Positions 41,913 to 51,733 of a stretch of DNA of 64,000 bases are shown here, piece by piece. Location: NCBI GenBank assembly GCA_004764695.1, contig SMSO01000033.1:1875001-1939000 (forward strand), in the 5' to 3' direction. The notes under the pieces were generated by a model. The model did not search any database and was not told the DNA's origin. It saw nothing but the letters and a program-made list of their open reading frames with translations. The DNA is from Schizochytrium sp. TIO01 (Eukaryota; Sar; Bigyra; Thraustochytrida; Thraustochytriidae). A program made the position numbers and the translations under genes. Each line of letters starts with the position of its first letter. The first letter of the stretch is position 1.

Positions 41913-44900
41913 TTACAACAGACAGGATACCTTTTCGAAAAATAGTAAATAAGCTTCGTCCTCTAGAACCTGGTCTCTCGCTACTGGTCGCACTTGAGCA
42001 TCTGATGCAAACCACCACTGAGTCCGCAACGGAGGATTCGTGGGAGCTAATACGTTTTCTTTTCCATGTATAATTTGTCCATTTTGTTCTTTGGCAGATG
42101 GTTTTGATGTACCCACTTCGCCTGCGATATTCGATGCATCTTTCTCAATATCCGCAGAACAAGAGGTGACATCAGCTGGAGTGGTAGGTGCTATAGAATC
42201 CCCAGCCTTACCAACCTCGTGAAGAGTCTCACTGACCCTATCTTTCTGAAATAGAGTTTCGTCTTCCTCGCTCTTCTGCCCGGTATTGAGCACAAGCGCA
42301 CGGGTATAAGAAATATAGTGACCACGATTTAAGCCAGCACCACGGTGACAAACAACACCATAGAGTCGATACTTAACAGTTTCACCGGCAAACGTAAAAT
42401 CTTCATACTCAGAAACCCGTACATGCGTTTTCACCTTGTGTGTGCGCACCATACCTTTGCTAAATGTTGTTTGGAAGCGCTTCAAATGAAGAATGAAAAC
42501 CGGAGGTGCGCGTGAAAGAGTATCCCGGATTACTGCGTCTCGCTTCGTGACTAAAGGTTTCGATGGGGATGCAGGTGCTGAGTTCAACGTAGCACCAACA
42601 GCACCCATCATGTTGGCATCATTTTCAGGTCCACTATCGTCACTGTCAACAGCTGGATTCGTTGATAGCATAGCTTTATCTTCATCACAAGTCACTTCTC
42701 CAAACTCATTAGAATCGCCATCCTCGCTTTGATCACACTGGGAGTTGATCAAGGCATAAGCTGACCGCTCGTGGCGAGACGCTGAAGTGTCGTCACTCAG
42801 AGCAGGATCACTATCATCTGAGAGGTAGCAATCTTCGCCATCAACACCGTCATCTTGCTCATCTGCCGAGGCATTGCAAATGTTTGTGTTATCAACTGTG
42901 TTGAGGTTCAAACTGCCAAATTGATTTGCAATGTCATCTTCAATAATGTCGCTACCCTCACTGTGACCTCGAGTAGGTCTATCGAAATCAGCGGATGCGC
43001 TATTGCGGAGGGGATTGTTGTCGTCTTCAACAGTGGGTTCGTCACTTGAGCTAGGGTGAGTCTGCGGAGAACCTTCGCCTTGGATAACACCGTGGCTTTC
43101 TCCTTTCCACGGCGGGGGAACACTGGTGTTGGGGTTTTCCCGTGAACACTTGTCACATTCAAGCCCATTGTCATCAGCCACAAGAAGTCTCGTCTCTGCT
43201 TGAATTTGGTCCAGACAGTCACTAAGTTTAGCAGAACGCCCATTGGGCAAGTCAGGAACGTCAAGTGAGGTTACAACACTTTCTTCTGTGCGTCTCGAGG
43301 TATTTCCGCAATTCAGACACTTGACCTCGCGTGTAACCTCAGTTGAGAGATTGCGCCATACATATGATTGGAATGTGGTAAAGTTCTGCTTTGCGTCCGC
43401 GACTTTTGTTGATGAAACTGTGCCGTCATGCGGAGCTGACATGCTTTCCTTTTGGCTTGTTACAAGCGCTTTTTCGTCTTCTTCCAAGGCTCGTAAGACT
43501 TCTACGAGGAGCTCATGAGCATCCTGCTGACCATATCCACCCAGCTGCGGAGCACGCAGCATTATCTGGCCAAGAACCTCGCCAGGGTGAACACGCTTAA
43601 CTGGGCGTTTATGAGCTGGGGGTACTGGGTACTCTGTGTCTGATTTGCTCCCTTCATTGTCACTCCAAGCATCATTGTGAAGAGCTTTACCAGAACACGG
43701 GTCTCGCTTCCCCTTTCGTTTTTTGCCAATTCTGCGCCCATGATCTACAACGGTGCCGTACAACACGGCATTGAGAATACCTCCAACCGACTCAGTAAAG
43801 CTCATGTCAAGCTCAGGTTGGTCCTTAGCTTGTTCTTCACCGTCATCCATGGCAATGTCGACATCGTGAAGTAGCCCTGGGGAATGGGCTAGCACCTGGA
43901 GGACGCTATTGAGGAAGCATGAATTTCCAACATTTGAGATGCCAAAGAGTTGACCATCAGGTTTGTATTTATGCTTCTGTTGGGACTTAGATTGGGACGT
44001 TTTTTTATTTGACACCACCATCATACCGCTTTCATATTCAGCAGCGCCACCTAGGCTTTGCGCCTTTACATTTGCTCCAGAGCGTTCTGGTGAAGAAGAT
44101 GCTTCTGAGCGTTTTGTAGACTTCTTCGAAGACGTTTCCTTTTCATTGTTAATAACTTTCTTTGATTTTCTTCCCTTGCGACCCTTGCCCTTTGGGAAAT
44201 TTCCATCTCCATCACCCTCCTCATCTTCATCCGAAGCAGCTTTTTTCTTCTTGGACTTCTTAGTTTTCTTTGGCTTCTTGTCTACTTCATCCTTATCCTC
44301 GTTGTGTTTTGCATCTAACTCAGCTTGCTTTTGTTGTTTTTTCCTATGTTGATGCTGTTGTAGTTCCTCAGCCAAAACAGCCTCCCGAAGCGCGCCCATG
44401 TCATGCGAAGATACCCACTCTTTGATGCTTTCGAGGAAGTCAGGAAGCCGTGAGTCCTTCACAATAACGGGTGTGGCAACTCCAAAGTACGGTGGGGAGA
44501 CACGGGATTTTGACACGCACGCCACACATACAAGCACGCAGTCCTCATCATTAGACGCAAGAACGGCGGACACATGGTGGCTTGTAGACTCGGAATGCTC
44601 CTTAAGGGCCTCTGGTGAGCAGAAGAGAGCGCCGCAGGTCACACAGGTGCATGCAAGGCCCTCAGAGTGCGGAGAGCAGGGCGCTACAGGCTGTGCGGAA
44701 GATGTTGCAACAGAACCAGAGGCAGTCTCAGCGTGCGAACAGTCAGCACTAGAGAGAGGCACGTTGTAGCGTTTAAGAGCTCTCAGGCTGGATTTCTTGA
44801 CACCATCCTTCTTGAGATGCCGACAGCGCAGGATTGTCACTGAGGCCAGGGATGGGGCATGGGACTGTGGAGCAGATGCACAGGGAGGATGAATAGAAGA

Positions 44901-45176
44901 AGAGACAGGCGCAGGTAACTCTGAAATAGAAGAAGTTGGGGAAGGATCCGGAATAGTAGTAGGAGATGAAGGAGAAAAGCTCGAAAGAACAGATGGTGAC
45001 TTCGAACCCTCCGCACCCAACGCAGAAGGAACAGCTAAAGCTTCTAGAGACTGTGACGGAGAGATATAAGAGGAAATAGAGGGGTCAATGGCACCCTCAG
45101 TGTCCACCTCAACGGCGTCGCGCGAGGGCATCGCGCACCGCGCCTTTGCGGTTGTGGCCTTAGCCGCCCAGCCCAT
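41913..45176 (-). CDS. ubiquitin carboxyl-terminal hydrolase, USP16/USP45-type
   Basis: 1087 residues from ATG 45174-45176; a slightly longer frame would need GTG. The N-terminal 120 residues are Ser/Pro-rich. A ZnF-UBP-like zinc finger follows: CRHLKKDGVKKSSLR, then CVTCG, H/HH spacing and a CVLVCVAC pair, about residues 130-245. A Lys-rich linker precedes the USP core with FGISNVGNSCFLN (catalytic Cys420), a finger region with CLNCG and CDKC pairs, a long acidic low-complexity insert (about 700-870), the His box GLNRGHYISYT (His953) and the terminal WWFASDAQV...AYLLFFEKV. The zinc finger, basic linker, split core and terminal motif are the layout of USP16/USP45, which remove ubiquitin from histone H2A and other targets. 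All catalytic residues are present. It is divergent from the spliced gene to its right, sharing a 0.42-kb promoter interval. Confidence 0.93.
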   Translation of the reverse strand: MGWAAKATTAKARCAMPSRDAVEVDTEGAIDPSISSYISPSQSLEALAVPSALGAEGSKSPSVLSSFSPSSPTTIPDPSPTSSISELPAPVSSSIHPPCASAPQSHAPSLASVTILRCRHLKKDGVKKSSLRALKRYNVPLSSADCSHAETASGSVATSSAQPVAPCSPHSEGLACTCVTCGALFCSPEALKEHSESTSHHVSAVLASNDEDCVLVCVACVSKSRVSPPYFGVATPVIVKDSRLPDFLESIKEWVSSHDMGALREAVLAEELQQHQHRKKQQKQAELDAKHNEDKDEVDKKPKKTKKSKKKKAASDEDEEGDGDGNFPKGKGRKGRKSKKVINNEKETSSKKSTKRSEASSSPERSGANVKAQSLGGAAEYESGMMVVSNKKTSQSKSQQKHKYKPDGQLFGISNVGNSCFLNSVLQVLAHSPGLLHDVDIAMDDGEEQAKDQPELDMSFTESVGGILNAVLYGTVVDHGRRIGKKRKGKRDPCSGKALHNDAWSDNEGSKSDTEYPVPPAHKRPVKRVHPGEVLGQIMLRAPQLGGYGQQDAHELLVEVLRALEEDEKALVTSQKESMSAPHDGTVSSTKVADAKQNFTTFQSYVWRNLSTEVTREVKCLNCGNTSRRTEESVVTSLDVPDLPNGRSAKLSDCLDQIQAETRLLVADDNGLECDKCSRENPNTSVPPPWKGESHGVIQGEGSPQTHPSSSDEPTVEDDNNPLRNSASADFDRPTRGHSEGSDIIEDDIANQFGSLNLNTVDNTNICNASADEQDDGVDGEDCYLSDDSDPALSDDTSASRHERSAYALINSQCDQSEDGDSNEFGEVTCDEDKAMLSTNPAVDSDDSGPENDANMMGAVGATLNSAPASPSKPLVTKRDAVIRDTLSRAPPVFILHLKRFQTTFSKGMVRTHKVKTHVRVSEYEDFTFAGETVKYRLYGVVCHRGAGLNRGHYISYTRALVLNTGQKSEEDETLFQKDRVSETLHEVGKAGDSIAPTTPADVTSCSADIEKDASNIAGEVGTSKPSAKEQNGQIIHGKENVLAPTNPPLRTQWWFASDAQVRPVARDQVLEDEAYLLFFEKVSCLL

Positions 45177-45597
45177 GAGAGGACGAGGAGCCACCTAGAG
45201 AGAAAGTTTTTACTATACGGCCCACTCGCACGCCACCGAGCGGTACTGGCGCGGACACTTCATATTAATACCAGCAGGTACTTCTACTCTCTCTACTTAT
45301 GTTCAACTATATGATCAGTTTAGAACTTACTTGGCACCCGAGTTAGTACTAACTTAAAAAGTTGCAGTATTATACTTAATCATAAGTGCTTTGTTACCAT
45401 ATGTCTCACAGCCAGTAGGTAGGAGTTTGTCTACCGGGTTGCTAAAACTAGAACTCACCATAGCTGCTTGTAATCAGAATGAACGAGATTCTATCAAAGT
45501 TGAGACTTCCACCAGCATAAAATGCCATTCGCAGAGTTCATGCGCTGATGGGTGGTTGTGGTCTCGACTAGGCTGGAAGGGAGTAACAGAGGAGGCC
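45177..45597. promoter_or_regulatory. divergent promoter interval, USP and coiled-coil gene
   Basis: 421 bp between two outward-pointing start codons. No specific element can be named. Confidence 0.45.
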
Positions 45598-46485
45598 ATG
45601 GCATCATTTGGGCGAAGCCGAGAACCCGATGACTTGGAAAGGTCTCTAGAGAATTTACAAAAGACACTTAAGAACTACGTAAGTTTTAGAGCAACACGAT
45701 GAATATTTCCTCAGCTTGTAATGAATGCACTCAAAGTGAACCTCAGCGCTGACACTAGCATGCTCTGCACGAACTTATCGAAACCCACGCAATAATTTTT
45801 TATGTAGTCATCGGAGCTTTCGCGCACACGTTGCGAAAAGGCATACCTCCGCGAGATTAGCAAGCGCCAAAACGATCAACATGCATGGGTTTCAGGCACC
45901 CAAGGCATGGAGGCATATATCCAATCTATTCTTACTGCTAGACAAGCACAACGGCACCCAATTCAGCGTAGACGGCGGGAAGTATGGCGACATGAATCTG
46001 ACCCTAAGATGCAACAAATAAGAAACGATCTGCTCGAAGCCTCTAAGGCAAGCTTTGGCGCTGCTAGTGGACACAAAACCAAGGAACCTGACAAGGTGGG
46101 TCACAAGGTGATGATCAGAACCGAAAAAGATCTCGAGGAAACCCTGGAGGAGATTGCGCGTGTACGAACTCAACTATTTGACATTGTCGGGGCTTACAAC
46201 CGACGAGAATCCGCTTCAGAGACGCGGATTGCGGAACTGGAAGAGGTATTAAGGACTCTATACAAAAAGGCATTCCCAGCATGCTTCCCTGTAAAGAAGG
46301 CCCATCGCAAGCGGGCAGCGCGTATTATTGCTTCAAGCGTGTTAAATACGCAACCCAATCAACGGCCCCGCTCAGCCATTGCAAGACCCAGGCCTTCATC
46401 CGAATGGCTTTTGGACCTTCAACAACGGCAAGTAAATGGTCTACCTCACGTTCACCCTCGCACGTTGCACAACTTTACTAAATGA
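45598..46485 (+). CDS. coiled-coil protein of unknown function, gene with an intron at 45679-45807
   Basis: Exon 1 is 45598-45678 (ATG in GGCCATGGC context), ending in a clear GTAAGT donor. The intron is 129 bp and ends in TTTTTTATGTAG at 45807. Exon 2 starts at 45808 in the same phase and stays open to TAA 46485, giving 252 residues. Several segments are heptad-like and highly charged (DLERSLENLQKTLKNY, the ELSRTRCEKAYLREISKRQ region, and KDLEETLEEIARVRTQLF through ELEEVLRTLYKKAF). The tail is basic, with Arg and Pro. A further intron is possible: GTAAAT at 46432 to CTTCTTTGCAG at 46537 also keeps phase and would extend the product to a stop at 46801. I do not recognise the family. Coiled-coil scaffold or cytoskeletal roles are only suggestions. 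Confidence 0.68.
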
Positions 46486-48312
46486 ACTCATATGCTGACA
46501 GAAAAGATATGCTGGTTCTCTTATCCCTTCTTTGCAGCTTCGTGATCTATCACACTGCCATGCGCCGAAAACTCATCCGGGCTTACTACATCAAACTGTG
46601 TTGGCGTGCTCGATTTATCTCCATCCAGACAGAGTGCATGTATTGCATTTCCTAAATTTGACTTGCTTGAGTACAACCCTCTTCAATTTGAATCAAGAAA
46701 GGATGAGAACCGTCCAAACTAATAGTAAATCTCCGATTGACTTGGGCAAGACTAGATATGCTTGTATCTGTTTGTTTTGTTTTGATAAAAGACCGAAGTA
46801 ATAACATATACATGCTTAAATTGAAGCTATACGCATCAATGCCAGTCTCTGGCACTGCACAATCTTTCTCTGAGCTGGAGAGTACGCTGTAAGCTGGATC
46901 TTCCGGATCTTTTCACAAAGTTACGGAATGGAAGCTATCTCCGAATAGATCAAGATTTGTGAGAAGGTTTTAACAAAGCCTCTTGTATCTCAGAGCAAAT
47001 ATTCATGGAAGGATTCGTCTTCAAATTATGTTGGTTTCCCACATGAGCATTTCAACATTTTGTTTTATTGGGATGTTTATTCATTAAAAAATAAATTTGT
47101 CTTCATTTTTGGTTTCACAGTCTGGTGTGTTTGAGCGCTGATTTATAAGCATTATGTTTATCATGGAAATCAACAGAGTTGTTACATTTTCCAATATTGC
47201 AGCCAGGAGTCCATACTAGCTGCTTAGTCTATGAAAGCAGGTATAACGAACTAAGCAAGCATCTTGCAGGACAGTTTAGTTTAGCAAATCTGAAGCTATA
47301 TATTATACGAGTCCGTCTACGCCACAGATTGACTTCACGAAAAGTTGGCAGAAAAGAGCGCGAAGCCCACTAATCGCATTGGTTAGTTCTTAGAGGCAGG
47401 CTTTTCGTTTTTAATTGTAACCATAGAACCTACAGCTTTCGCTCCTAGTACGTAGCCGCATTCAATCCACATCTAGATTTGAGATGGTGCTGCACATATA
47501 CGAAGTACAATGAAACGATTGGCAGGCAGCCGAATCGGAAATCGGTGCTCTACATGCGAGCATGATTATCTTTCCGCAACCCTGGTCGCTAAACAAGTCA
47601 ACGTTGGTCCAATCTTGAGGATTAGTAAATTTAAAGACTCCGACTCGAGTCTCAGGCGTTTCTTTAAACCCGTGAGTTGCTCGTCGCAAGCGTGATAGCT
47701 CTCACCTACTTAGTACCTACTAGTAGTAGATATTCCGCACGTACTATGAAGGATAGTCGTCTTATAGTAATCTTAGTAGCAGTAGGTCACCAAATAAACA
47801 TGATCAATTAGGGGGCATCTTATGCACACTTTAGAGTGCAGAGACGTATTTCTTGCTGCTGCCACTCTCAGTACATTCCTGGACAGAGTTATGAGTTAAA
47901 ATCTTTCAACATTTGTAAAAACTCAAATCAAAACTAATAACTCACTTCAGCAGCTCTCTCTGTTGCTTCAAAATGTTAATTAGCACGAGGAGGACGACGA
48001 GAAATCAGGGGTTTGTATATTTTTTGTTTATTTATTTTCCTTTTAGAGAAAGATAGTTTGGCCAATCTTCGTTATTTGTCCTCAGTCCAAGCTTCCTACT
48101 TTGACCACCCGGGCGAGTCTGGAGCGAGCACTCTGCACCAATTTGGGGCTTTGCCTTTAAGCCTTAAAAGCTAATAGCGACGCGCTGTGCTGCTGCAAGA
48201 TGAATGGCATCTCTATCCTTCGAAGAGCTTTCTTTTGCGCAAGTCAATCCCTCCCGACCAACTAAACAGAGAACGACACTTGAACTCGAAGGTTTTGCGA
48301 ACACATCAATCG

Positions 48313-48367
<55 letters not shown>
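48313..48367. repeat. (AATC)n microsatellite
   Basis: About 13 perfect tetranucleotide units. Confidence 0.95.
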
Positions 48368-48997
48368 GGGCACTTTACGACTAATACCTTCCTGAACCAC
48401 ACGCAGGTAAGTAGGTACGTACCTAATATCTAGATAGCACTTAGTTTCACGCACTCCCTCTCTCTCTCTCTAATAATGGTAGCGAGAGGAGATGAGTTGG
48501 AATCTTTTAGCTTCAATCTGAGTTGAGTAAAAACTCAAGCCAAAACAATCACTCGCTACGTTTCCCCACGCCTCGTCAATGTTCGAGCCGCCTGCCCTCA
48601 CCTAACTTTTCACCTCTTTTCATTTCATCTTTGACAAACTCCTAAAGACACGGAGCAGACAAGAACCAGAGACAGACAACCCACGCCTCTCCTTAGCCTT
48701 TCCGAAACCAGGCATTCGATCCTTAGTTCGTCGTTTTTGATGTCATAACCATGGCCAACCTCCCTCGCCCATTCGCCTCTCTTCTTCTGTGTACCGATCT
48801 ATCAAGTCAAGCAAGCGCAGCATTTACCTCGCTTTGCTAGGGTTTCAACAGCATTAGAGATTATGATATGAGGCGCTGGTAGGAGGTAACAGTAGAAAAC
48901 GCACTTGAAGGAAAGAAGCAACATACAGGGCTCTCGCCATGCTGGTGGTAAATCATGGCACCTATCCGGCTTACAGGGGGAAGATAGTAGCTTCTAG

Positions 48998-49033
<36 letters not shown>
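48998..49033. repeat. (GGCT)n microsatellite
   Basis: Nine tetranucleotide units. Confidence 0.93.
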
Positions 49034-49714
49034 ACCTATCAGAGCAGTAGGTGCATATATGTATATATTCTGGCCTTTGAACAAATCTTGGGCTCTGCAG
49101 GAAATCCTTCTGTTAGTTACAGAGGGTTGTAACTTTTCAAGTATCGCATCATCAACATCGATGATCATTGGAAAAGCATAGCATGGCAAGATGCCGATTT
49201 GCTAAATTGCGATTGAGTTACTGTGTTGATCAAGAGGGTGACGGCCTCGGCGAGCATCATTGGCGGTAGCTGGTAGGTAAGTCAACTGCCTTCCTAAGAA
49301 TCTGGGAGCGGTTCTGATAACTTTTTTTTTTTAAAATTAATATAATCTTTATTTTGTAAAAGTTTTTAATAAAATTAAATTAACAAAAAACAAAACAAAA
49401 TAATACTGAAAACGCAAGAGTGAAAAAGAAAAGAGCAAGAAGGTTTAGTTAGATACCTCATAGCTCTTTGCCTCGACGATTCGACCTGAAAAGCCCAGAA
49501 CTCCAGCAGACATATACAACAGCTTAGTGCTACTAACCTAGGTACCTCACCTGCCTACCTAGCCTACCTACATACCTACATACCCATTGAAGAGCAAGCC
49601 AGTCAATTAGTCAAGGAGCTGTATCTTGCTAGCTAGGCACTTACTAACCGAAGACAGTAAATGGGGTTCAATGCCAAGATGACAGGCTTCAAGTTCGCGG
49701 AGTTAGTACGGTGG

Positions 49715-49796
49715 GTAACTAACTAACTAACTAACTCTCACTCACTCACTCACTCACTCACTCACTCACTCCCTCACTAACTAACTAACTAACTAA
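49715..49796. repeat. compound (TAAC)-(TCAC)-(TAAC) microsatellite
   Basis: TAAC units (49715-49736), then TCAC units (about 49737-49777 with one CCC interruption), then TAAC units again (49778-49796). Confidence 0.92.
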
Positions 49797-50420
49797 ACAC
49801 CTACCTGCCTAAGGCAAGATATCAGCTTCTTACTTCTGACCAGCTTAGCTAGTGAGAGGAGAGAGTCTGTCTGTCTCTAGAGCTAGCTAGCTCTACTCTA
49901 GCTAGAGAGTGTACAACTGACCTTCACAACCACAATGACGTTCACAGTACCCATGAAAACGTAAACCTCCAAATTGATTGTTTAGGTTTTTGTGACGAAA
50001 TGGAGGTTAGGTAAGAAAGTGAAATGGCCAAGGGACCACCAAGCAGCAGCTCCAAACACTTCCAGCAAAGTACTTCTTCAACCAGAGCTCTGGTGTCTCT
50101 GCGGGTGTTTGCTTGCTTCCCTGGAGGCAATCCCAGATCAATCGCGTATCCATCGCACGCATTCTCGCAAAGGATGACGGCGACGACGGCGAGCGCACCT
50201 ATGGCCGCAGTTTGTTCCGGACTGACTGACTGACCGTGCCGTGCCATTCATTCACTATCTCCGCCAGCCAGAGAGTGGTGGAGAGAGTGGAGAAGCAAGA
50301 CGGGAGTTTTCCCAAATGCCGGATTGGTGACCTACCTGCGCCACGCCTGTCCAGACGCCCCCGCCGTCCACGAAGACAGCTCAAAGGCCGGGCTCAAGCG
50401 AGATTGAAGGCAAGCTTGCA

Positions 50421-50470
50421 CTTTGCTTTGCTTTGCTTTGCTTTGCTTTGCTTTGCTTTGCTTTGCTTTG
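50421..50470. repeat. (CTTTG)10 repeat
   Basis: Ten perfect pentanucleotide units. Confidence 0.96.
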
Positions 50471-51540
50471 GCTCTGCGGAAACTACCGTGCTGTCCCTTG
50501 GCCCGAATTGGAAACCTCAACTCGTGAGTTGGCAAGAAGACGGATCAAAAGCAAGGCAGCTAGCTCGAGAGATGTGCCGTTGGCTTCCGCATGCGCTCAT
50601 TCACAGGTGCGTCTTTGTTTGTTTCTTTGTTTGATTGTTTCTTTGTTTGTTTGATTGCCTCTCTAGTTAGAGCTAGACACGCTCGCACTTCGAAACCATG
50701 CAATGGAAGAGGTGCACCATCCATCCTCGACGAGCTCGGAACACAGCGAAGGATGGTTTTCTAAGGCCCCCCCTAAAAAAAGTGAATTAATAAAAATAAG
50801 AAACAATGCAAACTCGAAGCCGATGACCGCGATGTCCACGCCGCCAGAGCATCATTTTGCGCTAATTGTCCATCCAAGGACATGATTTGCGAATTGTCTT
50901 TGAGTCGCGGGTTGGGTTTTAACCGCGATTGGCCTCAGCCCCACTTCAGGACCATAAGAATGCAAGTTTCGCAACTTTGTAGGTTAAACTCTAAGTGTTC
51001 AGAGGAAGTTCGCTAGCTAGTACTACTCTAGAGAACGCAGCCTCTGCTCCTAGCCTATCTATCTATCCATAGCCTAGTGTGAAAGTGGGACCAGCTAATA
51101 AGGAGGGCTGTCTATGTGTAGCTTCTATTCTTTTCTTCTCCATCGCAGTTTCTCTGTTTCTTTCTCTTCTTGTCTTCGAATTATGAAAGTTTCGAAGTTT
51201 TCTTTTCGTTTCAAATTGAAAATAAATTTGTAAGTTTTTGTTTCCTTTTCTGAAGATAACTCCTCGTACTGTAAACTTCTAGCAATATGGTAGTATCTAC
51301 CTACTAGTAGTGGGCTCATTCGTTCTCCCCTTCGTTCCTTTAGCATAATGACTGCTGTTCTTACAAATTAAAAAAAAATGATGATAACATATTGATGAAA
51401 TGAAAAATGAAAAATGAAAAATGGAAAGGAAAGGAAAAAGAAATGTTGCAAATGACCAAAGCATCAGCAGTATCAGCAATCTCAGCGCCCGACAGCCGTG
51501 TCAGGCAGGCATTTTCCACCAAACTGTGATCTCAGACACC

Positions 51541-51567
51541 CGGCAGGCAGGCAGGCGAGCAAGCAAG

Positions 51568-51599
<32 letters not shown>

Positions 51600-51601
51600 C
51601 A
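51541..51601. repeat. (GGCA)n microsatellite
   Basis: About 15 units with GAGC/AAGC variants. The same repeat recurs at 62544-62654. Confidence 0.93.
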
Positions 51602-51733
51602 CGTACGCAGACAGAAAGCACTCGCCTGGGGAACGAGCTCCTCGTGCGGAGTGAGTAGTCCATTCGCTCGTTCAATCCTTCCTTCAGCCCATCGACCCGA
51701 GCGCGCTCCTCGGATCTCCCGCGAGCGCCACGG

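Larger units (their letters stand above)
46486..51733. other. 5.2-kb gene-poor, repeat-rich region
   Basis: No supported gene, apart from the possible third exon noted for the coiled-coil gene. Includes AATC, GGCT, TAAC/TCAC, CTTTG and GGCA repeats and many CTAG/GCTA-type tetranucleotide clusters (for example 49878-49911). Confidence 0.5.
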
